A DNA stretch of 64,000 bases from Streptococcus suis (GCF_016743335.1 NZ_WCJE01000001.1:62001-126000); one strand, 5' to 3'; numbered from the stretch's first letter, positions 1 through 8,033 are shown. The notes: generated by a model not told the origin, from the sequence alone. Translations and numbers: made by a program.

Positions 1-300
1 ACGACCACCGCGTAGAGCGAAGAGACCGATGAATCCTATCAAGCTCAAACCACCAATTTGGATTAGCATCATACAGATAATCTGTCCAAAAGTAGAATAG
101 GTTTCAGCAACGGCTTTGGTAAATAGCCCTGTCACACAAACCATGGAGACAGATGTGAAGAGATGATCCCAATAACTTGCTGTAGAGGTGCTAATTTGTG
201 AGATGGGAAGACTTAGTAAAATTGATCCAGTCAGAATCACGAATAAGAAACTGATAATGATTCGCTGACTGGGAGAAAGTTTGATCCTAAATGGTGACAT
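1..300 (-). CDS. ktrB: KtrB/TrkH-family potassium uptake protein, N-terminal part
   Basis: Reading the minus strand from the ATG at 300 gives an open frame of 100 codons that runs off the window edge. It has a basic N-terminus (MSPFRIKLSPSQR), a first membrane helix, then SVSMVCVTGLFT, which matches the first pore-loop/selectivity-filter region of the TrkH/KtrB family, then a second helix (CMMLIQIGGLSLIGFIGLFA). The family forms the membrane pore of a potassium uptake system whose cytoplasmic RCK partner (KtrA) would lie outside the window. A ribosome site (AAAGGTAG) precedes the ATG, and an extended -10 (TGCTACAAT on the minus strand) ends near 338. KtrB rather than TrkH is inferred from phylum. 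Confidence 0.85.
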   Translation of the reverse strand, partial: MSPFRIKLSPSQRIIISFLFVILTGSILLSLPISQISTSTASYWDHLFTSVSMVCVTGLFTKAVAETYSTFGQIICMMLIQIGGLSLIGFIGLFALRGGR

Positions 301-562
301 AATTCTACCTTTTCTCAAAAAAATAAAAGATGAAGATATTGTAGCACAAAAGAAAGAAAATGTACGACTAAAACACGCAAAGAACCTGATTTTTTCTCTT
401 CTTGAAAGCTTCCTTGTTTTTTATTACCATGGATTTTATAAGTGGTGTTTATATGAGGTGGCTCATTTTACTTGTGACACCAGGATTATGGGGAAATTAT
501 TATGGATAATGAAAAAGTGGTGCGGACCATAAAAAGAATCTCCTTAGTTGACCTAGGGAGAT
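301..562. other. Intergenic stretch between ktrB and the EetB-like gene
   Basis: No convincing gene. It holds the ktrB leader (minus strand, with an extended -10 near 338-343) and the terminator of the EetB-like gene at its right end. Open frames here, including a 26-codon hydrophobic one from 430, lack a ribosome site. Confidence 0.5.
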
Positions 563-566
563 TTAT
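534..566 (-). terminator. Rho-independent terminator of EetB-like gene
   Basis: Inverted repeat AATCTCC (537-543) / GGAGATT (557-563). On the minus strand it is followed by CTTTTT. It overlaps the stop codon of the Gx-transporter gene. Confidence 0.7.
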
Positions 567-1102
567 TTCCATTCTGCTAAGACTTGTTGATGATAGTGAC
601 GTAAAGGTCCGACCTTTTGGAGGAGGTAGGTAGCAGCCAGTCCGACCAATAAGCCTGATAGAATTCCAGTAAAAGCGAGGATTGGCAGGTAGTTCAGTAC
701 ATAGAAAGAACGGGCGATGGTAGCAAAAACAAGAAGCTGACCAAGATTGTGCAACATCCCACCCAGAATAGAAATTCCAATAGGACTGACACGGTTTGGA
801 CCGAGCTGCTTGGCAGAGAGCATTCCTACATAACTCAAAGTAGTTCCGGCAAAGCCATAGAGGAATGTGGAAAAGGTGCCTCCCAGAAAGGTTGAGATGA
901 GCAAGCGTAGTGCGACAACCTTTAGGCTATCCTTTGTAGGGAGGGTAAAGATAGCGATCAAGCTAATTAAATTTCCCAGTCCTAGCTTGGCACCTGGAGC
1001 AAAGGCAAATGGGGGGGTGATGAGTCGTTCAATCAAAGAAATGACAACTGCCTGAGCTGCCAGCATCGTAATAAAGTTAAGTGTTTGACGTTTAGAATTC
1101 AT
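563..1102 (-). CDS. Gx transporter family membrane protein (EetB-like)
   Basis: A 179-residue, very hydrophobic protein with about five membrane segments and the Gx_transp (heptaprenyl diphosphate synthase component I-like) look, including PPFAFAPGAKLGLGNLISL near residues 30-48. In Listeria-type flavin-based electron transfer loci a Gx-transporter protein (EetB) is needed for electron export, though its biochemistry is unsettled. It is divergent from ndh and has its own promoter (1147-1175) and terminator. Homologues are often annotated HepS, but this protein has no prenyltransferase motifs, and the DDxxD-containing synthase is the separate gene at 3196. The EetB assignment rests on family plus neighbours. 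Confidence 0.8.
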   Translation of the reverse strand: MNSKRQTLNFITMLAAQAVVISLIERLITPPFAFAPGAKLGLGNLISLIAIFTLPTKDSLKVVALRLLISTFLGGTFSTFLYGFAGTTLSYVGMLSAKQLGPNRVSPIGISILGGMLHNLGQLLVFATIARSFYVLNYLPILAFTGILSGLLVGLAATYLLQKVGPLRHYHQQVLAEWK

Positions 1103-1146
1103 GGGTGTAGAGAAAAAACTCTTTCTAGTCGATTATCTATTTTACT

Positions 1147-1175
1147 ATCATACTTGTTTTTGTTCACTATGGCAA
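1147..1175 (-). promoter_or_regulatory. SigA-type promoter for the EetB-like gene
   Basis: Minus strand TTGCCA (1170-1175), 17-base spacer, TATGAT (1147-1152). It lies 45 bases upstream of the gene and back-to-back with the ndh promoter, so one regulator could act on both. Confidence 0.6.
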
Positions 1176-1212
1176 GTTTTGTTTGTGTATATTACTAATT
1201 ATTGAAATTCGC

Positions 1213-1241
1213 TTGTCAACTATCTTGGAATACGATATAAT
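1213..1241 (+). promoter_or_regulatory. SigA-type promoter for the ndh operon
   Basis: TTGTCA (1213-1218), 17-base spacer, TATAAT (1236-1241), 43 bases upstream of the ndh GTG. This is a near-consensus promoter. Confidence 0.75.
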
Positions 1242-1284
1242 GGGAACATGTCATTTGTTGTGAATTTCACAAGGAGGTAAAATT

Positions 1285-3177
1285 GTGACGAAAAATATTG
1301 TGATTGTCGGTGCTGGTTATGCAGGGATTGCAGCAGCTCGATTGCTAGGAAAAACCTTTAAAAAGGATCAAGATGTAACAGTTACCTTGATTGATAAGAA
1401 CTCTTTCCATACCTATATGACAGAGTTGCATGAAGTTGCGGCTGGGCGTGTGGAAGCAAGTGCAATCAAGTATGACCTTCAACGTATCTTCAAAAAATAT
1501 CCAAAGGTTCAATTAGTAACAGACAAGGTTGTGGAGATTGACTATGATAAGAAACAAGTCGTAGCAGAGCACCAAACCCTGGATTTTGATTATCTGCTTC
1601 TTGCAATGGGAGGTGAAGCTAATGACTTTGGTGTGAAAGGTGTTAAGGAACACGGTTTTACACTTTGGTCTATCGAGGCAGCAGAACGTTTGCATGACCA
1701 CATGATTGATGCTTGCTATCGTGCCATGCGTGAGCATGATGAAGCCAAACGTCGCGCTCTTTTAACCTTTACCGTTATCGGTGCTGGCTTCACAGGTATT
1801 GAGATGATCGGTGAGTTGATTGACTGGGTACCAATTTTGGCGCGTGAGTTCAAGTTGGATCCAAAAGAATTCTCTCTCAAGGTTGTCGAAGCAACGCCAA
1901 ATATCTTGGCTATGGTTACTGAAAAAGAGCAAGTCAAGGCACGTAAATACCTTGAGAAAAAAGGTGTTGAATTGGTACTTGGCGATGGTGTAGCAAGTGT
2001 ACAAGAAGATAGCTTGACACTTTCATCAGGTCGTCAAATTCCTACCTATACCTCTATTTGGACAGCTGGTGTTCAAGCCAATACAGACGCAAGTGAATTT
2101 GGTATTGAAAAAGCACGTGCAGGTCGTTTGGTAGCCAATGAGTTCATGGAAGCGAAAGGCAAGGAAAATGTCTATGTAGCTGGCGACTTGGTTTACTTTG
2201 AAGAATCAGAAGGAAAACCAACTCCACAGATTGTACAAGCAGCTGAACAGACAGGTCATACGGCAGCAAGCAATATTATTGCAGCAATCAAGGGTGGCGA
2301 AAAGCATAGCTACAAAGGTAAATATGATGGGTTTATGGTGTCTATTGGAGCACGCTACGGTGTAGCCTTCTTGATGGACAAATACCACATGTCAGGCTTT
2401 ATGGCAATGGCTGTCAAACACATGGTAAACCTACTCTACTTCTTTACCATCCGTAGTTTCTTCTACATGGGTTCTTATGTTCGTCATGAATTCTTTGACA
2501 TTCAGAATAAGCGAAACATTTTTGGCGGTCATACTTCAGGCAAAGGAAATCTTCTCTGGTCTGTGCCAATGCGTGTCCTTTATGGTTCAGTATGGCTCTA
2601 CGAAGGTATCAAGAAAGCCTTTGGTCTATTTGGAACAACATCATGGTTTGGGGATCAAGTTGTCTTCCCATTCCCTTGGTTAGCTGATCCAGTATCTGGT
2701 GCATCTGCTGCTGAGGCGGTTTCAAGTGCCTCACAAGCGGCAACTGCTGCGGCAGAAGCAGCTGAACCAATTTTTGGTTTGAGCTATGCCTATGGTGAAG
2801 CACCGATGGCTGTTTTGGACAAAATGCCTGATTGGTTTGCTTCTATCATGGAATTTATGATGCCAAACCAAGAAGTTGCTCTCTTTATGCAAAAATTCAT
2901 GACAGTAGCAGAAATCGGTATTGGTCTGGCTTTGATTGCTGGTGCCTTTGTATGGATTGTATCTGCTGCAACGGTTGCTTTGGTAGTTATGTTCAGCCTG
3001 TCAGGCATGTTCTACTGGGTAAATATTTGGTTCATCCCAGCAGCTATTTCTCTTATGAATGGTGCGGGTAGAGCCTTCGGTCTAGACTACTGGATTATGC
3101 CGTGGTTGGGTCGTTTCCTAGACAAGAAGATTTATGGAAAGCCCAAGCATATTTACCGTATCAAGGATAAAAAATAA
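1285..3177 (+). CDS. ndh: Type II NADH dehydrogenase with C-terminal membrane extension (Ndh2)
   Basis: A 630-residue flavoprotein that would oxidise NADH and reduce a membrane quinone without proton pumping. Two Rossmann dinucleotide motifs are visible: VGAGYAGIAAARLL near residues 8-21 (FAD) and IGAGFTGIEMIGEL near 165-178 (NADH), plus AGDLVYF near 305. Ordinary NDH-II proteins are about 400 residues. This one adds roughly 230 residues with several hydrophobic helices (about 375-400, 430-455, 545-600), as in the Ndh2 of extracellular electron transfer loci. The start is GTG with AAGGAGG 8 bases upstream. It is first in an operon with the polyprenyl synthase 18 bases downstream. S. suis has no full respiratory chain, so electrons may go to DHNA-derived quinone and then extracellular acceptors (inference). 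Confidence 0.92.
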   Translation: MTKNIVIVGAGYAGIAAARLLGKTFKKDQDVTVTLIDKNSFHTYMTELHEVAAGRVEASAIKYDLQRIFKKYPKVQLVTDKVVEIDYDKKQVVAEHQTLDFDYLLLAMGGEANDFGVKGVKEHGFTLWSIEAAERLHDHMIDACYRAMREHDEAKRRALLTFTVIGAGFTGIEMIGELIDWVPILAREFKLDPKEFSLKVVEATPNILAMVTEKEQVKARKYLEKKGVELVLGDGVASVQEDSLTLSSGRQIPTYTSIWTAGVQANTDASEFGIEKARAGRLVANEFMEAKGKENVYVAGDLVYFEESEGKPTPQIVQAAEQTGHTAASNIIAAIKGGEKHSYKGKYDGFMVSIGARYGVAFLMDKYHMSGFMAMAVKHMVNLLYFFTIRSFFYMGSYVRHEFFDIQNKRNIFGGHTSGKGNLLWSVPMRVLYGSVWLYEGIKKAFGLFGTTSWFGDQVVFPFPWLADPVSGASAAEAVSSASQAATAAAEAAEPIFGLSYAYGEAPMAVLDKMPDWFASIMEFMMPNQEVALFMQKFMTVAEIGIGLALIAGAFVWIVSAATVALVVMFSLSGMFYWVNIWFIPAAISLMNGAGRAFGLDYWIMPWLGRFLDKKIYGKPKHIYRIKDKK

Positions 3178-3195
3178 AGGAAATATAGAAAGTTA

Positions 3196-4185
3196 GTGGT
3201 ACATCAAATTTGGAATACCTATCCTGAGATTGAGAGGGGACTTGAAGAGGTAAAATCCATCATCTTATCTGAGATGATGGTCCTGCATCCAGCAGTTACA
3301 TCGAAGATTGTTGAATATGTAGAGGCACCAGGGAAATACCTGCGTGCTGGCCTCTGTCTACTCTTTGCACAAATGACGGAAGGAAAGATTAGCCGTTCAA
3401 AGCTATATTTTGCTGCCCATTTAGAAGTTCTGCATCTGGCGACTCTTATTCATGACGATGTGATTGATGGCGCGGATAAACGGAGGGGAGTCACGGCGGC
3501 TCATCAACAATTTTCGAATCGAATCGCTATCTACACGGGTGATTATCTTCTGGCCTATTCAAGTCGACTATTTGGAAAAGGGCTTCGTTTGCTAGAAGTA
3601 TCATGTGATGATTTGGATTTGGGCAATGATAAGCTGATGGAAACAATTCTTCGAGGAGAATTATCTCAGCTACTCAATCAATTTGATGCCAATATGACTA
3701 TGAAAGCCTATCTCAAGCAAATTCAAGGAAAAACAGCTTTTCTATTTGGACTTGCCTGTCAACTTGGGAGTTTTGTACCAGGTCAATCTAGGAAAGACAG
3801 TAGCATGGCTTTTCGGTCTGGGCAAGCACTTGGCATGGCCTTTCAGCTACGAGATGACTTAATTGACTATCAGCTGGATGTAGCAGAATCAGGAAAACCT
3901 AGATTGCAAGATATTCAAAACGGTATCTATACTGCACCGCTACTATTTGCTATGCGAGAAGACAAGTCTATCCAGCAACAATTGCGGGCTTATATTCAAT
4001 CCCCTACGGCAGAAGGGTTGGAAATCCTTACAGATAGGATTTTTGCAACGCATGCTATTGCCAAAACAGAGAAACTGATTGTTAGCTATTTGGAAAAAAT
4101 GATGAATTTTGTAGATAGAATACCACAGTTATCGACTGCGTCTATGCAAAATTTGGTGGCAATAGTTTTTAGTCATTATTTTTAA
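3196..4185 (+). CDS. Polyprenyl diphosphate synthase (DmkB-like)
   Basis: A 329-residue trans-isoprenyl diphosphate synthase that extends an allylic diphosphate with isopentenyl diphosphate to make a long polyprenyl tail. Both aspartate-rich motifs are present: LIHDDVIDGADKRRG near 90-104 and LRDDLIDYQ near 219-227. The start is GTG at 3196, with a weak ribosome site. It sits between ndh and the PplA-like lipoprotein, so the product is probably the side chain for a demethylmenaquinone-type quinone made with the UbiA protein at 5862. This matches DmkB of the Listeria locus. The chain length cannot be told by eye. Confidence 0.88.
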   Translation: MVHQIWNTYPEIERGLEEVKSIILSEMMVLHPAVTSKIVEYVEAPGKYLRAGLCLLFAQMTEGKISRSKLYFAAHLEVLHLATLIHDDVIDGADKRRGVTAAHQQFSNRIAIYTGDYLLAYSSRLFGKGLRLLEVSCDDLDLGNDKLMETILRGELSQLLNQFDANMTMKAYLKQIQGKTAFLFGLACQLGSFVPGQSRKDSSMAFRSGQALGMAFQLRDDLIDYQLDVAESGKPRLQDIQNGIYTAPLLFAMREDKSIQQQLRAYIQSPTAEGLEILTDRIFATHAIAKTEKLIVSYLEKMMNFVDRIPQLSTASMQNLVAIVFSHYF

Positions 4186-4263
4186 AAAAATACTAGACAA
4201 TTTAGTTTATTAGGTATATCATTATAAATATAAAACTATTTACTTTACAAAAGGAGTATTGTT

Positions 4264-4743
4264 ATGAAAACAACTAAAGTTGTGTTGAAAAGTTTGGTAG
4301 TTCTTGGTGCGGTATTTGCACTTGCTGCTTGCGGTTCTAAACAAGAATCTACTTCAACTTCATCTTCAACTACAGAAACAGTAGTATTGAAAGATGGTAC
4401 TTACAAAGCTGAGTCAGGCAAAGACGATTATGGCTACAAAATTGTTCACACATTGACTGTTAAAGACGGAAAAATCAGTGAGTCAAAATTTGACTACGAA
4501 GCTGAAGATGGAAGTCTTAAATCAGCAAATGAAGAGTACAACAAAAACATGAAAGATAAAGCTGGAGTTTCTGCTGGTGAAGCAATCGAACAACTTAATG
4601 CAGCTTTAGTGAAAGAACAAGACCTTTCAGCTGTTGAAGTTGTCTCAGGTGCAACACAGACTTCAGAAGACTTCAAGAAGAGTACAGAAGCCCTTCTTGC
4701 AGCAGCTGCTGAAGGAAAAACAGAAACTGTAAAACTTGACTAA
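4264..4743 (+). CDS. FMN-binding-domain lipoprotein, PplA-like extracellular electron carrier
   Basis: A 159-residue secreted lipoprotein. It has a signal peptide with lipobox LAAC (acylated Cys23), a Ser/Thr-rich linker (29-40), then one small FMN-binding domain. SGATQTS at 128-134 fits the [S/T]GATxxS flavinylation motif, in which ApbE attaches FMN to the Thr (here Thr131). Listeria PplA carries two such domains; this protein has only one. The ApbE enzyme follows directly. It would sit on the outer face of the membrane and pass electrons from reduced quinone to soluble acceptors. A strong ribosome site (AAGGAG) precedes the ATG. Function is by family and context. Confidence 0.88.
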   Translation: MKTTKVVLKSLVVLGAVFALAACGSKQESTSTSSSTTETVVLKDGTYKAESGKDDYGYKIVHTLTVKDGKISESKFDYEAEDGSLKSANEEYNKNMKDKAGVSAGEAIEQLNAALVKEQDLSAVEVVSGATQTSEDFKKSTEALLAAAAEGKTETVKLD

Positions 4744-4757
4744 TTTAGTCAGTTCAG

Positions 4758-4803
4758 AAAGACACAGTCGCACTTGTTTGGCTACTGTGTCTTCTTATTT
4801 TTT
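4758..4803 (+). terminator. Hairpin between PplA-like and ApbE genes (attenuating terminator)
   Basis: AAAGACACAGT (4758-4768) pairs with ACTGTGTCTT (4784-4793), followed by CTTATTTTTT. It lies inside the operon, so it probably lets only part of transcription reach apbE and menA. The same stem core recurs at 6824-6859. Confidence 0.65.
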
Positions 4804-4819
4804 AGGGAAGGTAAAATCA

Positions 4820-5869
4820 GTGAAAAAAATTGCAAGTCTATTGTTCGTGGGCCTACTGATGGTTTTGCTTGTTGCCTGTGGTGGTAAACAAAACGAAAGT
4901 TTATCTGTTGTGAAAACTCCGTTGACTCGTAGTGAAAGCTTACTTCACACAGTAGTGCAATTGAGCATTTATCATGAAAATCAGGAAGAAGCGATGGATG
5001 AAGCTGTCTCCTATATCAAGGAGATGGAAAGTCTGTTGTCCACAAACTTGGAAGGGGCAGATGTCTACCGTATCAATCAGGCAGCAGGAAAAGAAGCTGT
5101 TGAGGTGGATGAACGTACCTTTGAAGTGATTGAAACAGCTATTGACATGAGTAAAGAAAGTCAGGGGCTATTTGACATTTCCATTGGAGCTGTGAGCAAT
5201 CTGTGGAAAATTGGAGATGAGGATGCACGTAAGCCGAGTGATGAAGAAATCAAAGCTGCTCTGCCATTTATCAATTATAAAGACATTACTTTAGATAAGG
5301 AGAAGAAGACCGTCTTTATCAAAGAAGGAATGACGCTAGAATTAGGAGCCATTTCCAAAGGTTATATTGCAGATAAGGTTAGAGAATTGTTTGTCAGCAA
5401 AGGGATAACGACAGCCATCATCAATCTAGGCGGGAATGTAGTGGTTATGGGGGATTCGCCTACGACGCAAAATGGTTGGAATGTGGGAGTTCAGGACCCA
5501 GACCAAGTGCGTGGAGCAACGGTTGGTTCTGTGCCAGGGACACATAATTCCGTTGTTACCTCAGGTATTTATGAGCGCTACTTAGAGGTGGACGGTGTCA
5601 AATATCACCATATTCTTGATCCCAAAACTGGCTATCCTGTGGAAAATGATATCTCAGGTGTGACAGTCTTTTCCAAAACATCTATCCAAGGAGATGCCTT
5701 ATCCACAACTCTCTTCTTACTAGGTGTGGAAAAAGGTCTTAACTTTATCAATCAGATTGATGGTGTAGAAGCTGTTTTCATCGATAAGGAGCAGGGCGTT
5801 CATCTGAGTGATGGTTTGAAAGAAAGCTTTGAATTAACAAATGAGGAGTATCATCTTGTCAATGAATAA
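4820..5869 (+). CDS. apbE: FAD:protein FMN transferase, ApbE/FmnB-like lipoprotein
   Basis: A 349-residue lipoprotein that transfers FMN from FAD to a threonine of target proteins outside the membrane. The start is taken at the GTG at 4820: it gives a clean signal peptide with lipobox LVAC (Cys20) and a GGGAAGG ribosome site. The longer in-frame start at 4736 would put 28 unrelated residues before the signal and overlap the hairpin. ApbE features include GAISKGYIADKV, NLGGNVVVMG, HHILDPKTGYPV and the GDALSTTLFLLG segment. Its obvious substrate is the SGATQTS lipoprotein just upstream. Equivalent to FmnB in the Listeria electron transfer locus. Confidence 0.92.
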   Translation: MKKIASLLFVGLLMVLLVACGGKQNESLSVVKTPLTRSESLLHTVVQLSIYHENQEEAMDEAVSYIKEMESLLSTNLEGADVYRINQAAGKEAVEVDERTFEVIETAIDMSKESQGLFDISIGAVSNLWKIGDEDARKPSDEEIKAALPFINYKDITLDKEKKTVFIKEGMTLELGAISKGYIADKVRELFVSKGITTAIINLGGNVVVMGDSPTTQNGWNVGVQDPDQVRGATVGSVPGTHNSVVTSGIYERYLEVDGVKYHHILDPKTGYPVENDISGVTVFSKTSIQGDALSTTLFLLGVEKGLNFINQIDGVEAVFIDKEQGVHLSDGLKESFELTNEEYHLVNE

Positions 5870-6818
5870 ATCAACTAAAGGACTCAGTTTGCCTGTATTT
5901 CTAGAATTTGTTGAAATGAAGACCAAGGTAGCCAGTGTATTTCCAATGACCCTGGGGATTTTATGGAGCCTGTATCGCTATCAAGCTTTCAATTGGCTCA
6001 ATACACTTTTGTTCGTTCTTGCCGTACTCAGCTTTGACATGTGTACAACTGCCATCAACAATAGCATGGACTACTACAAGGCCAAGGATGAAATCTATCG
6101 CCAGGAAAGTAATGTGATTGGGAAATTCTCCCTTGATTTTCGGCAGATGATTGGAATCGTCTTTGCCTTACTCATTTTTTCAGTGATTATTTCATTAGTG
6201 CTTGTTTGGCGGACCAGCTGGCTCCTATTACCAATGGGGGCTCTCTGTTTTCTCATTGGTATCTTTTACACCTTTGGCCCTATTCCACTTTCGAGAATGC
6301 CGCTGGGTGAAGTTTTCTCTGGAGTAACCATGGGATTTGGGATTTTCTTCTTAGCAGTCTTTATCCAAGACCCAGCTGGGCTATTGACCAGTCAAGTAAG
6401 TAGTCAATGGATGACCTTGCAGTTCTCTTGGACAAAAATAATAGACATTATTTTCATGTCCCTTCCTTTGGTAACCTTGATTGCCAATATCATGTTGGCC
6501 AACAATACCTGTGATTTAGAAGAAGACATTCGCAACCATCGTTATACTCTGGTTTACTATATTGGCAAGAAAAATGCTCTTAAATTGTATTTTGTCTTGG
6601 CAAGTTTACCATGGTTGCTGTGGATAATTTACTGTCTGACTGGATTCTTACCTATCTGGGCATTGCTTGGTTTATTCGGAGCCTTGCCTGCTTATAAGAG
6701 TCTAGAAATATTTTTGAAAAAGCAAGTCAAACGGGAAACCTTTATCGAGGCAGTAAAGAGTTTTGTACTCTTTGCGCTGCTATATGTGGTGATACTTGCT
6801 TTAGCCCTTATTTTCTAA
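5862..6818 (+). CDS. menA: UbiA-family prenyltransferase (MenA/DmkA-like)
   Basis: A membrane protein of about 318 residues with 8-9 helices. It carries the two aspartate-rich UbiA motifs: NNSMDYYKAKDE near 65-76 and NTCDLEEDIRNH near 215-226. The family prenylates 1,4-dihydroxy-2-naphthoate (DHNA) to demethylmenaquinone. No DHNA-synthesis genes occur in the window, so imported DHNA is the likely substrate (inference; DmkA role). The start is uncertain: ATG 5862 overlaps the ApbE stop, while TTG 5856 has the better spacing from GAGGAG at 5843. Last gene of the rightward operon. Confidence 0.87.
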   Translation: MNKSTKGLSLPVFLEFVEMKTKVASVFPMTLGILWSLYRYQAFNWLNTLLFVLAVLSFDMCTTAINNSMDYYKAKDEIYRQESNVIGKFSLDFRQMIGIVFALLIFSVIISLVLVWRTSWLLLPMGALCFLIGIFYTFGPIPLSRMPLGEVFSGVTMGFGIFFLAVFIQDPAGLLTSQVSSQWMTLQFSWTKIIDIIFMSLPLVTLIANIMLANNTCDLEEDIRNHRYTLVYYIGKKNALKLYFVLASLPWLLWIIYCLTGFLPIWALLGLFGALPAYKSLEIFLKKQVKRETFIEAVKSFVLFALLYVVILALALIF

Positions 6819-6823
6819 AAAGG

Positions 6824-6859
6824 AAAGACACAGTCGTTTATCAGGCTGTGTCTTCTTTC
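6824..6859. terminator. Bidirectional terminator between convergent menA and EetA-like genes
   Basis: AAAGACACAG (6824-6833) pairs with CTGTGTCTT (6846-6854). T-rich tracts lie on the right and an A-rich tract on the left, so it can end both transcripts. It shares its stem with the hairpin at 4758. Confidence 0.7.
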
Positions 6860-7288
6860 TTATAGTGGCAAAATAAGTTCTTCTTCGTCAGTATCCTCTC
6901 CACCGACGGATTTGATTTCAATCAAGAGATTATGAGGTAGACAGACGGAGAGTTGACCCGGCTGGCTAATCCAGCTGGTCATAACGGCAATTTGGTCTGG
7001 GCTATTGTCTTCCTTGACTCGAATGCGTTCGCCATCAACTTCAATGATATTGTATTGCCCTTCATTGGGATAGTAGGTCTTTTCTTGATGGGGTGTGTCC
7101 TTTGATAATTCAAATTGGTCGACCACCTCACCATTGATGCGGACATAGGCAATTGTTTTTGCCTCATTTGTATCTGTTGTCAGATGTGTGTAGGTAAAAA
7201 TTGCTGGAAGAAAGGATAAAATAAGGGTGAATCCGATTAAGATATAATCAAATAGTTTGAGTTGTTTGATAATGGATTTGAATGTCAT
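6860..7288 (-). CDS. NusG domain II-containing protein (EetA-like)
   Basis: A protein of about 142 residues: a short cytoplasmic N-terminus, one membrane helix (near 12-32) and an outer beta-rich NusG-II domain (IAYVRINGEVVDQFELS ... YNIIEVDGERIRVKED ... LSVCLPHNLLIEI). In clostridial and Listeria loci NusG-II proteins occur beside Gx transporters, where the pair is called EetA/EetB. Here it closes the cluster on the opposite strand. ATG 7288 is chosen; a TTG two codons earlier is possible. There is almost no ribosome site, and the promoter lies so close that the mRNA may be nearly leaderless. Confidence 0.78.
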   Translation of the reverse strand: MTFKSIIKQLKLFDYILIGFTLILSFLPAIFTYTHLTTDTNEAKTIAYVRINGEVVDQFELSKDTPHQEKTYYPNEGQYNIIEVDGERIRVKEDNSPDQIAVMTSWISQPGQLSVCLPHNLLIEIKSVGGEDTDEEELILPL

Positions 7289-7297
7289 ATACAATCT

Positions 7298-7326
7298 ATT
7301 TTATAGAAAAAATCCTACTTTGTAAA
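7298..7326 (-). promoter_or_regulatory. Promoter of EetA-like gene, possibly leaderless
   Basis: Minus strand TTTACA (7321-7326), 17-base spacer, TAAAAT (7298-7303). The -10 ends 9 bases before the ATG at 7288, so a normal start point would leave a 5' leader of 2-4 bases. Confidence 0.5.
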
Positions 7327-7340
7327 ATGTTGGATGCAGA

Positions 7341-7688
7341 CTACTTTTTCAATTGTCCATTAAAGAGCAGGAGAGTAAATATTCCCCAAAATCCAGCTAA
7401 GAGTGGTTTGATTTGTCCAGTGAAAAATCCAATGGAGAAGGTTAGGACAAGACCTGCAATGAGAAACCAGAGCAGTGGTTTACGATAAAGATAGATAGCT
7501 TCTTGGAAAGCATTTGATTCTGGGCTGCTAGTCTGCCAGTCACTATTCAAGATTGGAAGTATAGTGAACAGTAAGATAAAGAGTGGTGGATTGTCCCCAG
7601 TCAGAAAACTGTGGATAAACAAGCCACAAATGGTCGCATAGGCGAGAACAAACAAGGAAAGGACTAATTTTGTGTTGAAGTTGTTCAT
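7341..7688 (-). CDS. Small membrane protein, last gene of XRE/DUF3278 operon
   Basis: A 115-residue protein with three or four hydrophobic helices and no known catalytic motif. Its ATG overlaps the stop codon of the preceding gene (ATGA), implying translational coupling. It resembles its neighbour at 7685 in layout: a short polar N-terminus, FVLAYATICGLFIHSF versus FVLFYGLFSALFIYSY, then SIGFFTGQIKPL versus SVGIWLGHVKPL near the C-terminus. The two are probably paralogues. I do not recognise a function. Confidence 0.75.
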   Translation of the reverse strand: MNNFNTKLVLSLFVLAYATICGLFIHSFLTGDNPPLFILLFTILPILNSDWQTSSPESNAFQEAIYLYRKPLLWFLIAGLVLTFSIGFFTGQIKPLLAGFWGIFTLLLFNGQLKK

Positions 7689-8023
7689 CTATATTCCTCC
7701 TTTTTGAAATACAGTCGATAAAGAATAGCAAGAGCAAATCCAGCAGGAAGGATGAGGGCAAGTGGTTTGACATGCCCTAGCCAAATGCCTACGGAATAGG
7801 TCAAGGTCATGGCAAACAGGGCAAAGACGGCTTGGATGATAAAGTAGTGTTTTTCTTCGGCTGTTTTATAGGATTTGATGATTTGAATGGTCGGTAGCAT
7901 GAGCAAGAATGAACCGCTAATCGGCTCATTGACCATGTAAGAGTAGATGAAGAGGGCAGAAAATAAACCATAAAATAGAACAAAAAATTTACAGGTTTGT
8001 TTGGGAGTGAAAGGTTTATTCAT
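7685..8023 (-). CDS. Small membrane protein, paralogue of the downstream gene
   Basis: 112 residues starting MNKPFTPKQTCKF, with about four hydrophobic helices. The start at 8023 has AAGGAGC upstream; a longer frame to 8122 would run into the DUF3278 gene without a ribosome site. The C-terminal YRLYFKKEEYR is basic and likely cytoplasmic. It is tightly packed between the DUF3278 gene (10-base gap) and its paralogue (4-base overlap). No function recognised. Confidence 0.75.
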   Translation of the reverse strand: MNKPFTPKQTCKFFVLFYGLFSALFIYSYMVNEPISGSFLLMLPTIQIIKSYKTAEEKHYFIIQAVFALFAMTLTYSVGIWLGHVKPLALILPAGFALAILYRLYFKKEEYR

Positions 8024-8033
8024 GGGCAGCTCC

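Noticed and set aside
281-532. 83-codon open frame on the plus strand between ktrB and the EetB-like gene
   Set aside because: It overlaps the ktrB start and leader on the other strand, has no ribosome site, and its product has no coherent pattern.
4736-4819. Longer ApbE start at 4736
   Set aside because: It would run through the hairpin and put 28 residues before a lipoprotein signal peptide, which would then not be N-terminal.
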